This document shows, in pieces, positions 34,543-42,365 of a stretch of 64,000 nucleotides of DNA; the stretch's first letter is position 1; every line of letters starts with the position of its first letter. The notes under the pieces are model-generated. The model saw only the letters and a program-made list of their open reading frames with translations. It was not told the DNA's origin and searched no databases. The position numbers were made by a program, and so were the translations under genes. The DNA comes from Streptomyces sp. KL109B (lineage in GTDB: Bacteria > Actinomycetota > Actinomycetes > Streptomycetales > Streptomycetaceae), in the NCBI RefSeq assembly GCF_030766935.1, contig NZ_JASERL010000005.1, forward strand, positions 1-64,000, written 5' to 3'.

Positions 34543-34869
34543 TCACAGGGCCTTGTCGGGCAGCGTCTTGTCCGGCGGGCTGTTCTTCGCGGCGATCCAT
34601 CTGGTGACGGCGGCGATGTCGGCGGGGTTGAGGCGGGCGAGTGCGTTGATGGCTTGCTCGTCGTCTGGTGTCTTGGTGACGCCTGCGTCGGTGAGTGCGC
34701 TGGTGAGTGTGGCCCGGTTTTCCTGCGCCTGTGTGGTCTGATCGGGGGGCACTGTGGGGGCTGGAGGTTCGGGTACGGGCTGCGGTTCAGCGAGGCCGAG
34801 CTGCACGAGGCTGCTCATGTCGGCGGCAGACTCGTCAGGGCGGCGGTAGATCGGTTGCGGGTCGGGCAC
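34543..34869 (-). CDS. Hypothetical protein, last gene of late operon (108 aa)
   Basis: A 108-residue protein with a proline-rich N-terminal half (PQPVPEPPAPTVPPDQTTQA) and a helical C-terminal half (PADIAAVTRWIAAKNSPPD). GTG 34869 follows GTAGGAGCCGCT, 9 bp after the collagen-like gene. The C-terminal helices resemble a small adaptor. Function unknown; position suggests a lysis- or virion-associated role. Confidence 0.6.
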   Translation of the reverse strand: MPDPQPIYRRPDESAADMSSLVQLGLAEPQPVPEPPAPTVPPDQTTQAQENRATLTSALTDAGVTKTPDDEQAINALARLNPADIAAVTRWIAAKNSPPDKTLPDKAL

Positions 34870-34877
34870 AGCGGCTC

Positions 34878-35531
34878 CTACATGTACTGGCGGCGGGTCG
34901 GGTCCAACGCGGCTGCCTGCGGTGCGGTTTGGTCGTCGCCGGGGGTCGCGTCTCGGCGGCACACCAGGGCGTCCGGGTCGGTGGGCGGCGGCTGGAGGGA
35001 GTAGCCGTCGGGGCAGGTCTGCCCGTCGCGGCCGTCCTTGCCGTCCGCCCCGTTCTTGCCGTCGGCGCCGGCCGGCCCGGGGTCGCCCTTCGGGCCCGCA
35101 GGCCCGGGTTCACCCTGGGAGCCCTGGGCTCCTTGCTCGCCCTGGGAACCCTGCTCGCCTGCGACGCCGGGCGATCCGCCGGCGCCGGGTTCGCCTGTCT
35201 TGCCGTCGTCTCCGTTGGAGCCGCTCTTGCCGGGTGAGCCTGATGGGCCGGGGTTGCCGCGGTCGCCCTTCTCGCCCTTGGTTCCTTGGGGCCCGGACAC
35301 GGACTTGCCTGCTTCGCCGCGTGGTCCTGCGACGGGTTTGCCCCCCAGTTCGCGGACTTGCTGGCTGAGCGCGGCGACGTCGATGTCCTTCTGCTTGATG
35401 TCGTGCGCCATGCCCTGGATGGTCAGAACGATCCAGGCGAACACGGCTCCGAGGGCCAGCGCGGCGAGTACTGCGAGAAGGTCTCCGCGGCGCCAGCGTC
35501 GTTCGTCTGCGCGGATCTCAGAGCGTGTCAC
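34878..35531 (-). CDS. Membrane-anchored collagen-like protein
   Basis: A 217-residue protein. After a basic N-terminus comes one transmembrane helix (LLAVLAALALGAVFAWIVLT, about 19-38), a short heptad region (KDIDVAALSQQVRELGG), then about 33 Gly-X-Y triplets (about 68-166) with stretches such as GPQGTKGEKGDRGNPGPSG and GPAGPKGDPGPAG, and a globular tail with two Cys. Such collagen-like repeats usually sit in phage tail fibres; here the protein is tied to the membrane within the lysis cassette. GTG 35531 overlaps the upstream stop by 4 bp. Confidence 0.8.
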   Translation of the reverse strand: MTRSEIRADERRWRRGDLLAVLAALALGAVFAWIVLTIQGMAHDIKQKDIDVAALSQQVRELGGKPVAGPRGEAGKSVSGPQGTKGEKGDRGNPGPSGSPGKSGSNGDDGKTGEPGAGGSPGVAGEQGSQGEQGAQGSQGEPGPAGPKGDPGPAGADGKNGADGKDGRDGQTCPDGYSLQPPPTDPDALVCRRDATPGDDQTAPQAAALDPTRRQYM

Positions 35532-35824
35532 GACCCAGACCCCCGCATCAGCAGAATGACGACTGGTAGCAGGATGCCGACGAGCGGCACGATGACCGCG
35601 CCGATCAGCCAGCGGCGGGTCGCGACGAGCTTCTCGGCGTCCTTCTCTCGCAGGGTCTCCAGGGTGGTGACGCGTGCGGCGAGGGCGTTGTGCCGAAGGT
35701 CGTAGATCTGCTGGTCGACCTTCTTCTCAAGGTTCTTGCCGAGGCCTTGAATGTCGTCGCGGACGTCGGTGAACCGGTCCTCGAAGCGTCGGACGACCTC
35801 GCCGAGGGTCGGCTCATCGGGCAC
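35528..35824 (-). CDS. Coiled-coil membrane protein, holin/XhlA-like
   Basis: A 98-residue protein with a long charged coiled-coil region (FEDRFTDVRDDIQGLGKNLE onward) and one C-terminal transmembrane helix (WLIGAVIVPLVGILLPVVI, about 72-90). This matches the layout of XhlA-type and second holin-like proteins in lysis cassettes. GTG 35824 follows GGAGCACCAC. Located between the holin candidate and the collagen-like gene. Confidence 0.7.
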   Translation of the reverse strand: MPDEPTLGEVVRRFEDRFTDVRDDIQGLGKNLEKKVDQQIYDLRHNALAARVTTLETLREKDAEKLVATRRWLIGAVIVPLVGILLPVVILLMRGSGS

Positions 35825-35843
35825 GTGGTGCTCCTACGGTCGG

Positions 35844-36191
35844 TCAGACGCTGGTCGGCTTCGCGGGTGCAGCGGCGGGTGAGACCTGGCCGCGGGTGAC
35901 GAGTCCGAGGACGGCGAGGACGGCGGCGTTGAGGGCGCCGACGGTTTCGGCGGAGACATCGAGGCCGTATGCGGCGAGGAGTGCGACGGCGGCGGCGACG
36001 AGCCCGGTGAACGCGCTGGGCGCGATCGGTCGGGTGACCGCTGCTGCTGCCGCGGCGAACACTGCGGAGATGGCGGCGACGATCGCGCCCGCCTGCTCGG
36101 AGCTGAGCCCGAAGTTGAAGGAGACGATCAGCGACAGGGCGGCGCTGATGACAGCGATGATGAGTGCCGGTTCACGGCCGAAGATCTTCAT
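35844..36191 (-). CDS. Holin
   Basis: A 115-residue protein with three to four hydrophobic helices: ALIIAVISAALSLIVSFNFG, AGAIVAAISAVFAAAAAAV, FTGLVAAAVALLAAYGL and a further one ending VLAVLGLVT. Length, helix count and position just after the endolysin and exonuclease genes fit an actinophage holin, which releases or triggers the endolysin. ATG 36191 overlaps the upstream TGA by 4 bp. Confidence 0.75.
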   Translation of the reverse strand: MKIFGREPALIIAVISAALSLIVSFNFGLSSEQAGAIVAAISAVFAAAAAAVTRPIAPSAFTGLVAAAVALLAAYGLDVSAETVGALNAAVLAVLGLVTRGQVSPAAAPAKPTSV

Positions 36192-36742
36192 GGGGTTCTC
36201 GTTTCCTGTTCGGCGAGCCAGCGCCGGACGGTCTGGTTGTGGCGGGCGTCAGCAAGCGCGTTGTGCACCGCACCCTCCTGCGCGGGGAGTTGGTCAGAGG
36301 CGAAGCCGAGGCGACGCAACTCCTGCTGGATGTCGTTGGTGAACATGGGGACGCCCTCGGGGAGATCGATCATGCGACCCCACAGTTGAGCCAGCGCGAC
36401 ATGGTCGTAGGCGCCATAGTTGGCCCAGAGCTCGACGTCGGATCCGGCGCCGCGGATGAAGTCCATGACGTCGTCGGCGATGCGGTCGTGCCGCTTCACG
36501 ACGGGGTCGGCGTAGTCGAACAGCCATCGCTGCGGCACGTGGTTGCGTCGGTCGCCTTGCCCCTTGGGGAGGTGTGGGACGACGTTGTCCATCAGCCACT
36601 TGTGCTTGCGGATCTTCCGTACTGGCATGTCCCGGTTGACGGCGTAGTACTCAGCGCCGTCGTCGCGCACCATGCCGATGGAGATCAGCTCGATGGTGCG
36701 TCCGTCCTCCAGGAACTCCAGGTCGTAGTCCAGGGCGGTCAT
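36188..36742 (-). CDS. 3'-5' exoribonuclease-like protein (Rv2179c-like, DEDD fold)
   Basis: A 184-residue RNase H-fold protein. Acidic exonuclease residues are seen in ALDYDLEFLEDGRTIELISI (the usual DxE is D-L-E), VELWANYGAYDHVALAQLWG, and the C-terminal HNALADARHNQ, matching the DEDDh-type Rv2179c-like family. It would degrade RNA or ssDNA 3' to 5'. It is unusual in sitting between endolysin and holin, coupled to both by 4-bp overlaps. Confidence 0.72.
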   Translation of the reverse strand: MTALDYDLEFLEDGRTIELISIGMVRDDGAEYYAVNRDMPVRKIRKHKWLMDNVVPHLPKGQGDRRNHVPQRWLFDYADPVVKRHDRIADDVMDFIRGAGSDVELWANYGAYDHVALAQLWGRMIDLPEGVPMFTNDIQQELRRLGFASDQLPAQEGAVHNALADARHNQTVRRWLAEQETRTP

Positions 36743-37680
36743 GCGATCACCGTGAACAGGCCGGTCTTGGAGCCGAGTTGCCGCAGGGAGTCCATGCCGG
36801 GGATTCCGTCTGCTGCCCCGCCGGGCTTGGTGCTCGCGCCGGGGTACAGGTGGAGCTGCCACTTGCGGTAGGCGGTGACGGTGGTGGAGCCGAAGGATCC
36901 GTCGCCGGCGTAGGTCTTGCCGAGGTAGCCGAGTTTGACGAGGGCGGCCTCGACGAGGTTGGTGCCCGTCATGTAGGTGACGTGGCCCTGCTTGGCGCCG
37001 GGGTCGGTCTTGGCCGCGGCTATGAGCTTGGAGAGGTCGACGCGCGGCGTGGATGGGGTGGGCTGCGGCGTGGGGGCGGGCTTGCCGGGCTTCGTGGCGA
37101 GCTGCTTCTTCACGTCGGCGCGGAACACGTCCATGTCGAACGACGGGTCGACCTTGCCGGGCTGGACTTCCTTGTGCCCGGCCACCCTCTTCTCGGACCA
37201 GCCATGTGCGCGGCACAGGGCCGCGGCCCACAGGACGGCCTGCCGGTACTGGTCGGCGGGGTAGGGGTCGCGTCCGTTGCCGAGGTTTTCGATCTCCAGG
37301 CCGTACAGGCAGTCGTTGCCGTCGGTGTTGGCGGCGGTGTCCTTGGGAAGCGGGGACTTTTCGGCGATGAGCGCGTTGATGACGTGTCCGTCGACGAGTC
37401 CGGCGTGGTTGGCGCGGCCGTGTCCGATCATCCACAGGCCGTCGGTCTTGCCGAGCCAGGAGTGGCAGAGCGGGCCGGGCAGGTCGGAGCGTCCCTTGTA
37501 GCAGAGCTCCTTGTCGCCGTGGCCCGCGGTGTGGTGGATGAGGATGCCGTAGACCGGGCCGAAGGCTTTGCCGGTGGCGGAGTCGCGGTTGTGGGTGCGC
37601 CAGCCGGAGTGCTCGTGGACAGTGACGCCTTCCGCCTTGAGCTTGGCGACCATCTGGTCGGCGGACAGCGGTGTGGCCAT
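36739..37680 (-). CDS. Endolysin: N-acetylmuramoyl-L-alanine amidase
   Basis: A 313-residue lysin. The N-terminal amidase_2 domain has a zinc His in YGILIHHTAGHGD (49-50), YGLEIENLGNG and the second His in VAGHKEVQPGKVDPSF (about 160). A Pro-rich linker (PAPTPQPTPSTPRVD) leads to a C-terminal domain resembling a peptidoglycan-binding repeat (VEAALVKLGYLGKTYAGDG, then TVTAYRKWQ). It cuts peptidoglycan between MurNAc and L-Ala during lysis. ATG 37680 is chosen for its family-like N-terminus. Confidence 0.88.
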   Translation of the reverse strand: MATPLSADQMVAKLKAEGVTVHEHSGWRTHNRDSATGKAFGPVYGILIHHTAGHGDKELCYKGRSDLPGPLCHSWLGKTDGLWMIGHGRANHAGLVDGHVINALIAEKSPLPKDTAANTDGNDCLYGLEIENLGNGRDPYPADQYRQAVLWAAALCRAHGWSEKRVAGHKEVQPGKVDPSFDMDVFRADVKKQLATKPGKPAPTPQPTPSTPRVDLSKLIAAAKTDPGAKQGHVTYMTGTNLVEAALVKLGYLGKTYAGDGSFGSTTVTAYRKWQLHLYPGASTKPGGAADGIPGMDSLRQLGSKTGLFTVIA

Positions 37681-37693
37681 GCGGGTCTCTCTT

Positions 37694-38125
37694 CTAGAAG
37701 TCGGCTGTATAGCCGACGAATTGGGCGTGCTCGAGCGGCCACGGCTGGTCGTGGTCGTGCCAGACCTCAACGCCGACGGGCTGTCCGGCGTGCCCGGCGA
37801 ACGCCCAGGACACGGTCTGCCAGGAGCGGCCAGGGGTGGCGACGCGGTCGTCGGCTCCGGTGTCGTCGCGGATGCCGTGCGGGTCGCGGATGAAGCGGGA
37901 CATGAACTGTCGCTGGCGGGGGTCGCCGTCGGGGATGTCGATGGCGCCCCAGCGCAGGTTGCGGAACCAGAGGAAGTCGCCGTCGAACGGCGGCCGGATC
38001 ATCGACAGGTTGACGGCCATCTTGCGGTCGTTGCTGAGGATCTCCTCGTAGGTGACGAGCGTCCACTCACCCGGCTTGATGATCTGGGGCGTCTTGCCAC
38101 GGTACAGCTTGCAGACGGTGGCCAT
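37694..38125 (-). CDS. Hypothetical phage protein (143 aa), likely tail-associated
   Basis: A 143-residue protein with LVTYEEILSNDRKMAVNLSM, FLWFRNLRWGAIDIPDGDP and AFAGHAGQPVGVEVWHDH. No recognised domain; the beta-rich, Trp-rich pattern suits a virion component. It lies between minor tail genes and the endolysin. Confidence 0.6.
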   Translation of the reverse strand: MATVCKLYRGKTPQIIKPGEWTLVTYEEILSNDRKMAVNLSMIRPPFDGDFLWFRNLRWGAIDIPDGDPRQRQFMSRFIRDPHGIRDDTGADDRVATPGRSWQTVSWAFAGHAGQPVGVEVWHDHDQPWPLEHAQFVGYTADF

Positions 38126-38134
38126 GAGGGCTCC

Positions 38135-38746
38135 TTAGAGGCTGACGGTGACGCCATTGAAGCCGAGCCACGGCGGCTTGGCGGACGAGCTGAACCCGAA
38201 GATTTCGAGGTAACCGTCGGTCTGTATGTCGAGCTTGAGGGCGATGCGGTCGCTGCTGACGTCCGAGCAGGGGATGAGGACGGTGCGCAGTGTCTGTGGG
38301 CGGACCGCTGTCGGGAGCGCCGTCGAGTTGATGACGTAGCTGGCCGGTGGCGACGACGGGTACGAGGAGCGTGTGATCGCCCCACGGAACTGCAGCGACT
38401 CCTCGCCCGCAATGTTCAGCAGCCGGTATTGCAGGGTGCCGTTGCTGTTGCCGTTCTGCCCGAAGCCGCTCGCGAGGCTGATCGTCGTCCACGACGAGGC
38501 GCCCACGGACAGGGCGACCCAGGCGCCACCGATGCGGGCGTCGAGGCGTTTCACGTCCTGCAGGTAGGTGAGCATGCCGTCGACCGGGGACGTGATTGTG
38601 GCGCCGCGGGTGGACGCGGACGCGAACCTCATCACCCCGCGCGGAATGACGCCGGCGGCGAGTGCGGCGATCGCGCCGGGGATGTCGGGTGCGTCGGTGA
38701 GTGCCCAGAGGTCGATGCTCTGGCCGTAGGCGTCCTTCGTCGTCAC
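38135..38746 (-). CDS. Hypothetical minor tail protein (203 aa)
   Basis: A 203-residue protein. The first part holds helical and hydrophobic segments (PDIPGAIAALAAGVIPRGVM); the rest is Ser/Thr-rich beta structure (GASSWTTISLASGFGQNGN, LEIFGFSSSAKPPWLGFN), as in tail fibre or receptor-binding tips. GTG 38746 follows AGGAGACCCC. No domain recognised. Confidence 0.65.
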   Translation of the reverse strand: MTTKDAYGQSIDLWALTDAPDIPGAIAALAAGVIPRGVMRFASASTRGATITSPVDGMLTYLQDVKRLDARIGGAWVALSVGASSWTTISLASGFGQNGNSNGTLQYRLLNIAGEESLQFRGAITRSSYPSSPPASYVINSTALPTAVRPQTLRTVLIPCSDVSSDRIALKLDIQTDGYLEIFGFSSSAKPPWLGFNGVTVSL

Positions 38747-38771
38747 GGGGTCTCCTAGCTGGTGACTGAGG

Positions 38772-39032
38772 TCAGGCCAGGGGCCCGAGCGTGATCCAGT
38801 TGCCGTTGCCGGACTGGGAGATGACGACCTGGTCGCCGATGACGGGGGTGGTGTCGCCCTTGAAGCGGCGGCAGACGATGCCGTCGGCGGTGACAGTTTT
38901 CGTGGTGACGGCCGACACGGTGGCGGTGCGCCAGTCCGCGCCGCGCACACTCGGGGCCCGTTCCCCCGTTCGTTGCGCGGACCGCCGGACTGCTTGGGCG
39001 AGGTCGCGCGTGATGGCATGCCCGGACGTCAC
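38772..39032 (-). CDS. Small tail/baseplate protein (86 aa)
   Basis: An 86-residue protein: basic helical N-terminus (DLAQAVRRSAQRTGERAPS) and a beta-barrel-like C-terminus (VIGDQVVISQSGNGNWITLG) reminiscent of small OB-fold baseplate components. GTG 39032 overlaps the DUF5047 stop by 4 bp, so it is coupled to that tail protein. Confidence 0.6.
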   Translation of the reverse strand: MTSGHAITRDLAQAVRRSAQRTGERAPSVRGADWRTATVSAVTTKTVTADGIVCRRFKGDTTPVIGDQVVISQSGNGNWITLGPLA

Positions 39033-40120
39033 GTGTCCTCCTTCGCCGAGATGGTGGTGATGGGAAAGTCGCCGCCCTCGTCCAACGGCACGCTGAACGA
39101 GGCGACTTGATGCAGTTCGCGGGTGCCGTCCGGGTGGACGACCCGCAGCACATCGCCGGGCTCCAACGCCGGGTTCGGCAGGCTGCTGAAATCCCCGCTC
39201 GCGTTGGGCGCCTTCGCGTTCACGAGTTCCAATGCCGCGGCCTGCTGGCAGGCAGCAACCGTGGTGAGCGTCGACGAGGAGATGAACTTGGGGCGCTTTC
39301 CGAACGGGCCGCCCCAGCGGGTCGGGCTGCCGGGGTCGTTGTCGACGACGAGCGCTGACACTGCGGGTGTGTCGTCGGCCGTGTTCTCCCCGCGGGCCAG
39401 CACCCCGTTGCACACGTTGTCGCTGCTCATGGCCCGGTTGCCGGAGATGTAGACGCCACCCTCGGTCGCCTCCACCGCCCACACCGGAGTCGCCGTCAGC
39501 AGATCGGGCAAGGTCGCGATGGCAAAGACGCCGTCGGCGTTCGTGTAGACCTCGGCGCCGGCCGCCGCGGCAATCTCCTGCGCGCCCGCCCACGGGTCGG
39601 CCTCGACGTCGAACGCGCGGCTCCCGATAGGGGTGTCGGTGATGTAGGAGATGACGTCGGCGCTGGGCAGGGTCCGCTGGATGAGTGCGGTGACCGCGCC
39701 GACGACCGTGCCCGTCGCCGTGTAGGGGGTCGTGAATTTGTCGTCGGCGACGGCGCACTCAAGGGCTTTTCCCTGCAGGTTCACCGGCCCGTCGCTGATG
39801 TCGCCGTCAACGCTGTCCAGCCGGAACAGCCCCAAGGAAACGAGCTCGCTGGTGCCGTCGCCGTATTCGACGCCGCGGCTGACCCGGAGCAGGGAGCCGT
39901 AGGTGGCGAGCATGTCGGTCGCCGTGCGTGGGATCAGGGACGGGTCGTGGCAGGTGATCGTGCAGGTGCGGCGGATGGCCTGCGAGCGGTCTACGGTCAC
40001 GGAGCCGCCCGTGTGCTCGATATCGATGACGCGGCCGTCGGTGAGGAACAGTTGCACGCGCGTGACCGGGGTGTGGTTTTCGGTGAGACGCTGCAGGAAG
40101 CGGTCACTGACGGGGTACAA
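39029..40120 (-). CDS. Phage tail protein, DUF5047 family
   Basis: A 363-residue protein beginning MYPVSDRFLQRLTENHTPV, typical of the DUF5047 tail-tip proteins found downstream of actinophage tape measures. Other segments are TCTITCHDPSLIPRTATDML and RWGGPFGKRPKFISSSTLTT. It probably forms part of the tail tip or baseplate hub. Five bp separate it from the upstream 742-residue protein. Confidence 0.8.
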   Translation of the reverse strand: MYPVSDRFLQRLTENHTPVTRVQLFLTDGRVIDIEHTGGSVTVDRSQAIRRTCTITCHDPSLIPRTATDMLATYGSLLRVSRGVEYGDGTSELVSLGLFRLDSVDGDISDGPVNLQGKALECAVADDKFTTPYTATGTVVGAVTALIQRTLPSADVISYITDTPIGSRAFDVEADPWAGAQEIAAAAGAEVYTNADGVFAIATLPDLLTATPVWAVEATEGGVYISGNRAMSSDNVCNGVLARGENTADDTPAVSALVVDNDPGSPTRWGGPFGKRPKFISSSTLTTVAACQQAAALELVNAKAPNASGDFSSLPNPALEPGDVLRVVHPDGTRELHQVASFSVPLDEGGDFPITTISAKEDT

Positions 40121-40124
40121 CGGC

Positions 40125-42353
40125 TCACCCCGTTCTGCGGTCCAGGAGCAGTGCTTCGCAGGTCGGGTATACGGGCAGCAGGTCCGCGCATGTGGGGAAC
40201 TCGGCGACCACGTCCGTCCAGCTCCTGCCGCCGCTGCCGTTGACGCCGGTCGTGATGGGCCGGTCGGCTTCGACGAGCGGGAGTTTCCAGGCCCGCCATT
40301 GGTCCTGTGCGAGCGCGCCGATGCGGGTTTCGTCGACGGCGCCGACGGCGACGTACATGTCGTCGACGCCCATGCCCGGCGCGGCTTGCCAGAGGAGCGT
40401 GGTCCCGGAGTCGAGAAGCAGGTGGAGGGCTCGCCGGTTCTCGTCGTTGACAGTCCAGATCGCGAGGTCGCCCTCTAGGCCCTGCCGCCTGCCGGACAGC
40501 GTGACCTTGTTCCGGCGGCCCTTGACGACGTAGCTGGTCTGCTCGATCGGCCGCGACCAGTCCGGGGCCTTCTCCACCATGACCATTGTGTTGCGTTGCG
40601 GGTTGCTGGGGTCCTTCAGCCAGGCGAAGTTCACGTCCGGCAGGTCGAGCGTCACGCTCGATGACAGTCTGCTCCCGGACGGCACCCCGGCCGGTGTCGC
40701 AAGCTCGATCTGGTAGCTGACCTCCGTGTTGAGCGGCGCCTCGTGGTCCTCGATGACCATCAGATCGGACTCGATCGTCTGCCCCACCAACAGCCCCAAC
40801 GAGCCGCGCACCGGGACGTGGGAGCCGTCCGCCATCTGCCGGTACACCGAGATCAGATAGCCGGGCGTCAACTCCCGCAGCGTCAAAGCGATGTAGCCGG
40901 CTGCGTCGTGGGCCTGCACGGTGGTGAGCGGGAGTACGGGCCACAGCGACACCGCATCCACGTGCAGCACAGCATTCGTGGATGTCGCGGTGACTGTCAC
41001 CTCGACGGCAGCCTGTGTCGCCGTCTGCGGCTGTGTGCCTTCCTTGAAGATGAGCCACCAGTCGGTGTTCGGCAGCGCGAACGCGCCCGTGGCCGTCACA
41101 CCGAGATCATTATTCGCGGCGTCGTACCAGCGGATACGGAGCCCGACCGGGCCCCACGTACCGGCACCAACGTGCGCGCCGATCTGGGCGCGCCAGTTCT
41201 GGCCGCTGCCGCCCCCGGTGAGCGTGAAGCGGCCGGAACGGATGACGCTCGCTGTGGCGGTCGTCGACGTGATCGCGAGCGCGTAGGAGCCGTCCAGTCC
41301 CACGCCCCACGGCGTGGTGCGTGCGAGGGTGGCCACGCCAGACGTGGTCGCCCATCCGGCGATACCTTGCTCGAACGACGCGTCAGCGTAGGGGACCACC
41401 GTGCCCGCCGGGGACTGGATCGACGCGACGATGGCCACCGTCTCGACACGCAGCACCTGCCCGGCGCTGGCCCCGTCGAGGCCGACCGCGACGGACGCGG
41501 TGGCAGCGTTAGAAGGCGCGCTGCCAGAGGCGCGCTGCCGGTACAGGCCCGTGCCAGGCGCCGCCAGAACGCTCCGAGCCGCCTGGATCTGGTTGCCGTT
41601 GGAGTCGTAGAACCGCAGCTCGATCCACGCGGTTGAGCTGATGGTGGGTGGGCTGAGGTAGGCGTAGGCCATGTACTCGGTGCCGGGGGTGACCGACGGG
41701 CGGTCGACGGCGCCGATGGAGGCGTTGCCCGCCGAGGTGGCGGTCATCGCCAGGACATGCCCGCCCGCCAGGTAGTAGTCGGTGGACCAGCCGAACACCG
41801 GTACCTGGCGGCTGATGGTGGCGTTGACGAGTGGCGTCCACCCACTGGCGTTGATCTCACTGCTCTCGGTGCCGAAGCTGAACAGGTTACCCACGGTTCT
41901 GATCGGCAGGCCGAGGTAGATGGACTCCCAGAAATGAAATGCACCCGCGGCCTCGGTTGATGCGAGGACAACCTGTGCCGTCACCGCACCGGCAGGGGCC
42001 GCCCCGGCGACGCCGACCCGGTGCCAGCCCATGGCCGCCGACAGCGTGGTCACCGACCACGTGATGCTGATCTCCGAGCCGGTGGCGGTGAGCCAACGGA
42101 TACCGATCCGCTCTGTCGACGTTCCCGACGAGTCCGCGAACACCTGATAGGTCGTGCCTGCGGTGACGGGGTAGGCGGTGACCGTTCGGGCCTGCGCCTC
42201 CCCCGCCGCCGTGGCGCGCACCGACAGGCAGCCGCCGCCGACTCGCCCGCCCGACCCCAGCGACAGGGTGCAGTTGAGCTTCGGTGCCCAGCCGCTGGTG
42301 TTGGGGTCGACCGTCTCCGTCGTCGACGAGAGGAAGTTCCCGGGGATCGCCAC
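40125..42353 (-). CDS. Minor tail protein with tandem carbohydrate-binding-like modules
   Basis: A 742-residue protein. At least three repeated beta-sandwich modules are seen, each ending in a sugar-binding-like pattern: first NTSGWAPKLNCTLSLGSGG, second NASGWTPLVNATISRQVPV, third GIAGWATTSGVATLARTTP. The C-terminal 240 residues (QAHDAAGYIALTLRELTPGY onward) resemble the distal-tail or hub part. Position after the tape measure supports a tail-tip or receptor-binding role on glycan-coated hosts. Confidence 0.75.
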   Translation of the reverse strand: MAIPGNFLSSTTETVDPNTSGWAPKLNCTLSLGSGGRVGGGCLSVRATAAGEAQARTVTAYPVTAGTTYQVFADSSGTSTERIGIRWLTATGSEISITWSVTTLSAAMGWHRVGVAGAAPAGAVTAQVVLASTEAAGAFHFWESIYLGLPIRTVGNLFSFGTESSEINASGWTPLVNATISRQVPVFGWSTDYYLAGGHVLAMTATSAGNASIGAVDRPSVTPGTEYMAYAYLSPPTISSTAWIELRFYDSNGNQIQAARSVLAAPGTGLYRQRASGSAPSNAATASVAVGLDGASAGQVLRVETVAIVASIQSPAGTVVPYADASFEQGIAGWATTSGVATLARTTPWGVGLDGSYALAITSTTATASVIRSGRFTLTGGGSGQNWRAQIGAHVGAGTWGPVGLRIRWYDAANNDLGVTATGAFALPNTDWWLIFKEGTQPQTATQAAVEVTVTATSTNAVLHVDAVSLWPVLPLTTVQAHDAAGYIALTLRELTPGYLISVYRQMADGSHVPVRGSLGLLVGQTIESDLMVIEDHEAPLNTEVSYQIELATPAGVPSGSRLSSSVTLDLPDVNFAWLKDPSNPQRNTMVMVEKAPDWSRPIEQTSYVVKGRRNKVTLSGRRQGLEGDLAIWTVNDENRRALHLLLDSGTTLLWQAAPGMGVDDMYVAVGAVDETRIGALAQDQWRAWKLPLVEADRPITTGVNGSGGRSWTDVVAEFPTCADLLPVYPTCEALLLDRRTG

Positions 42354-42365
42354 GAGTGCCTCCTC

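Noticed and set aside
34990..35370. Repetitive GC-rich stretch as a CRISPR or tandem-repeat array
   Set aside because: The periodicity is 9 bp with variable bases and encodes collagen Gly-X-Y triplets; there are no conserved repeats with unique spacers.
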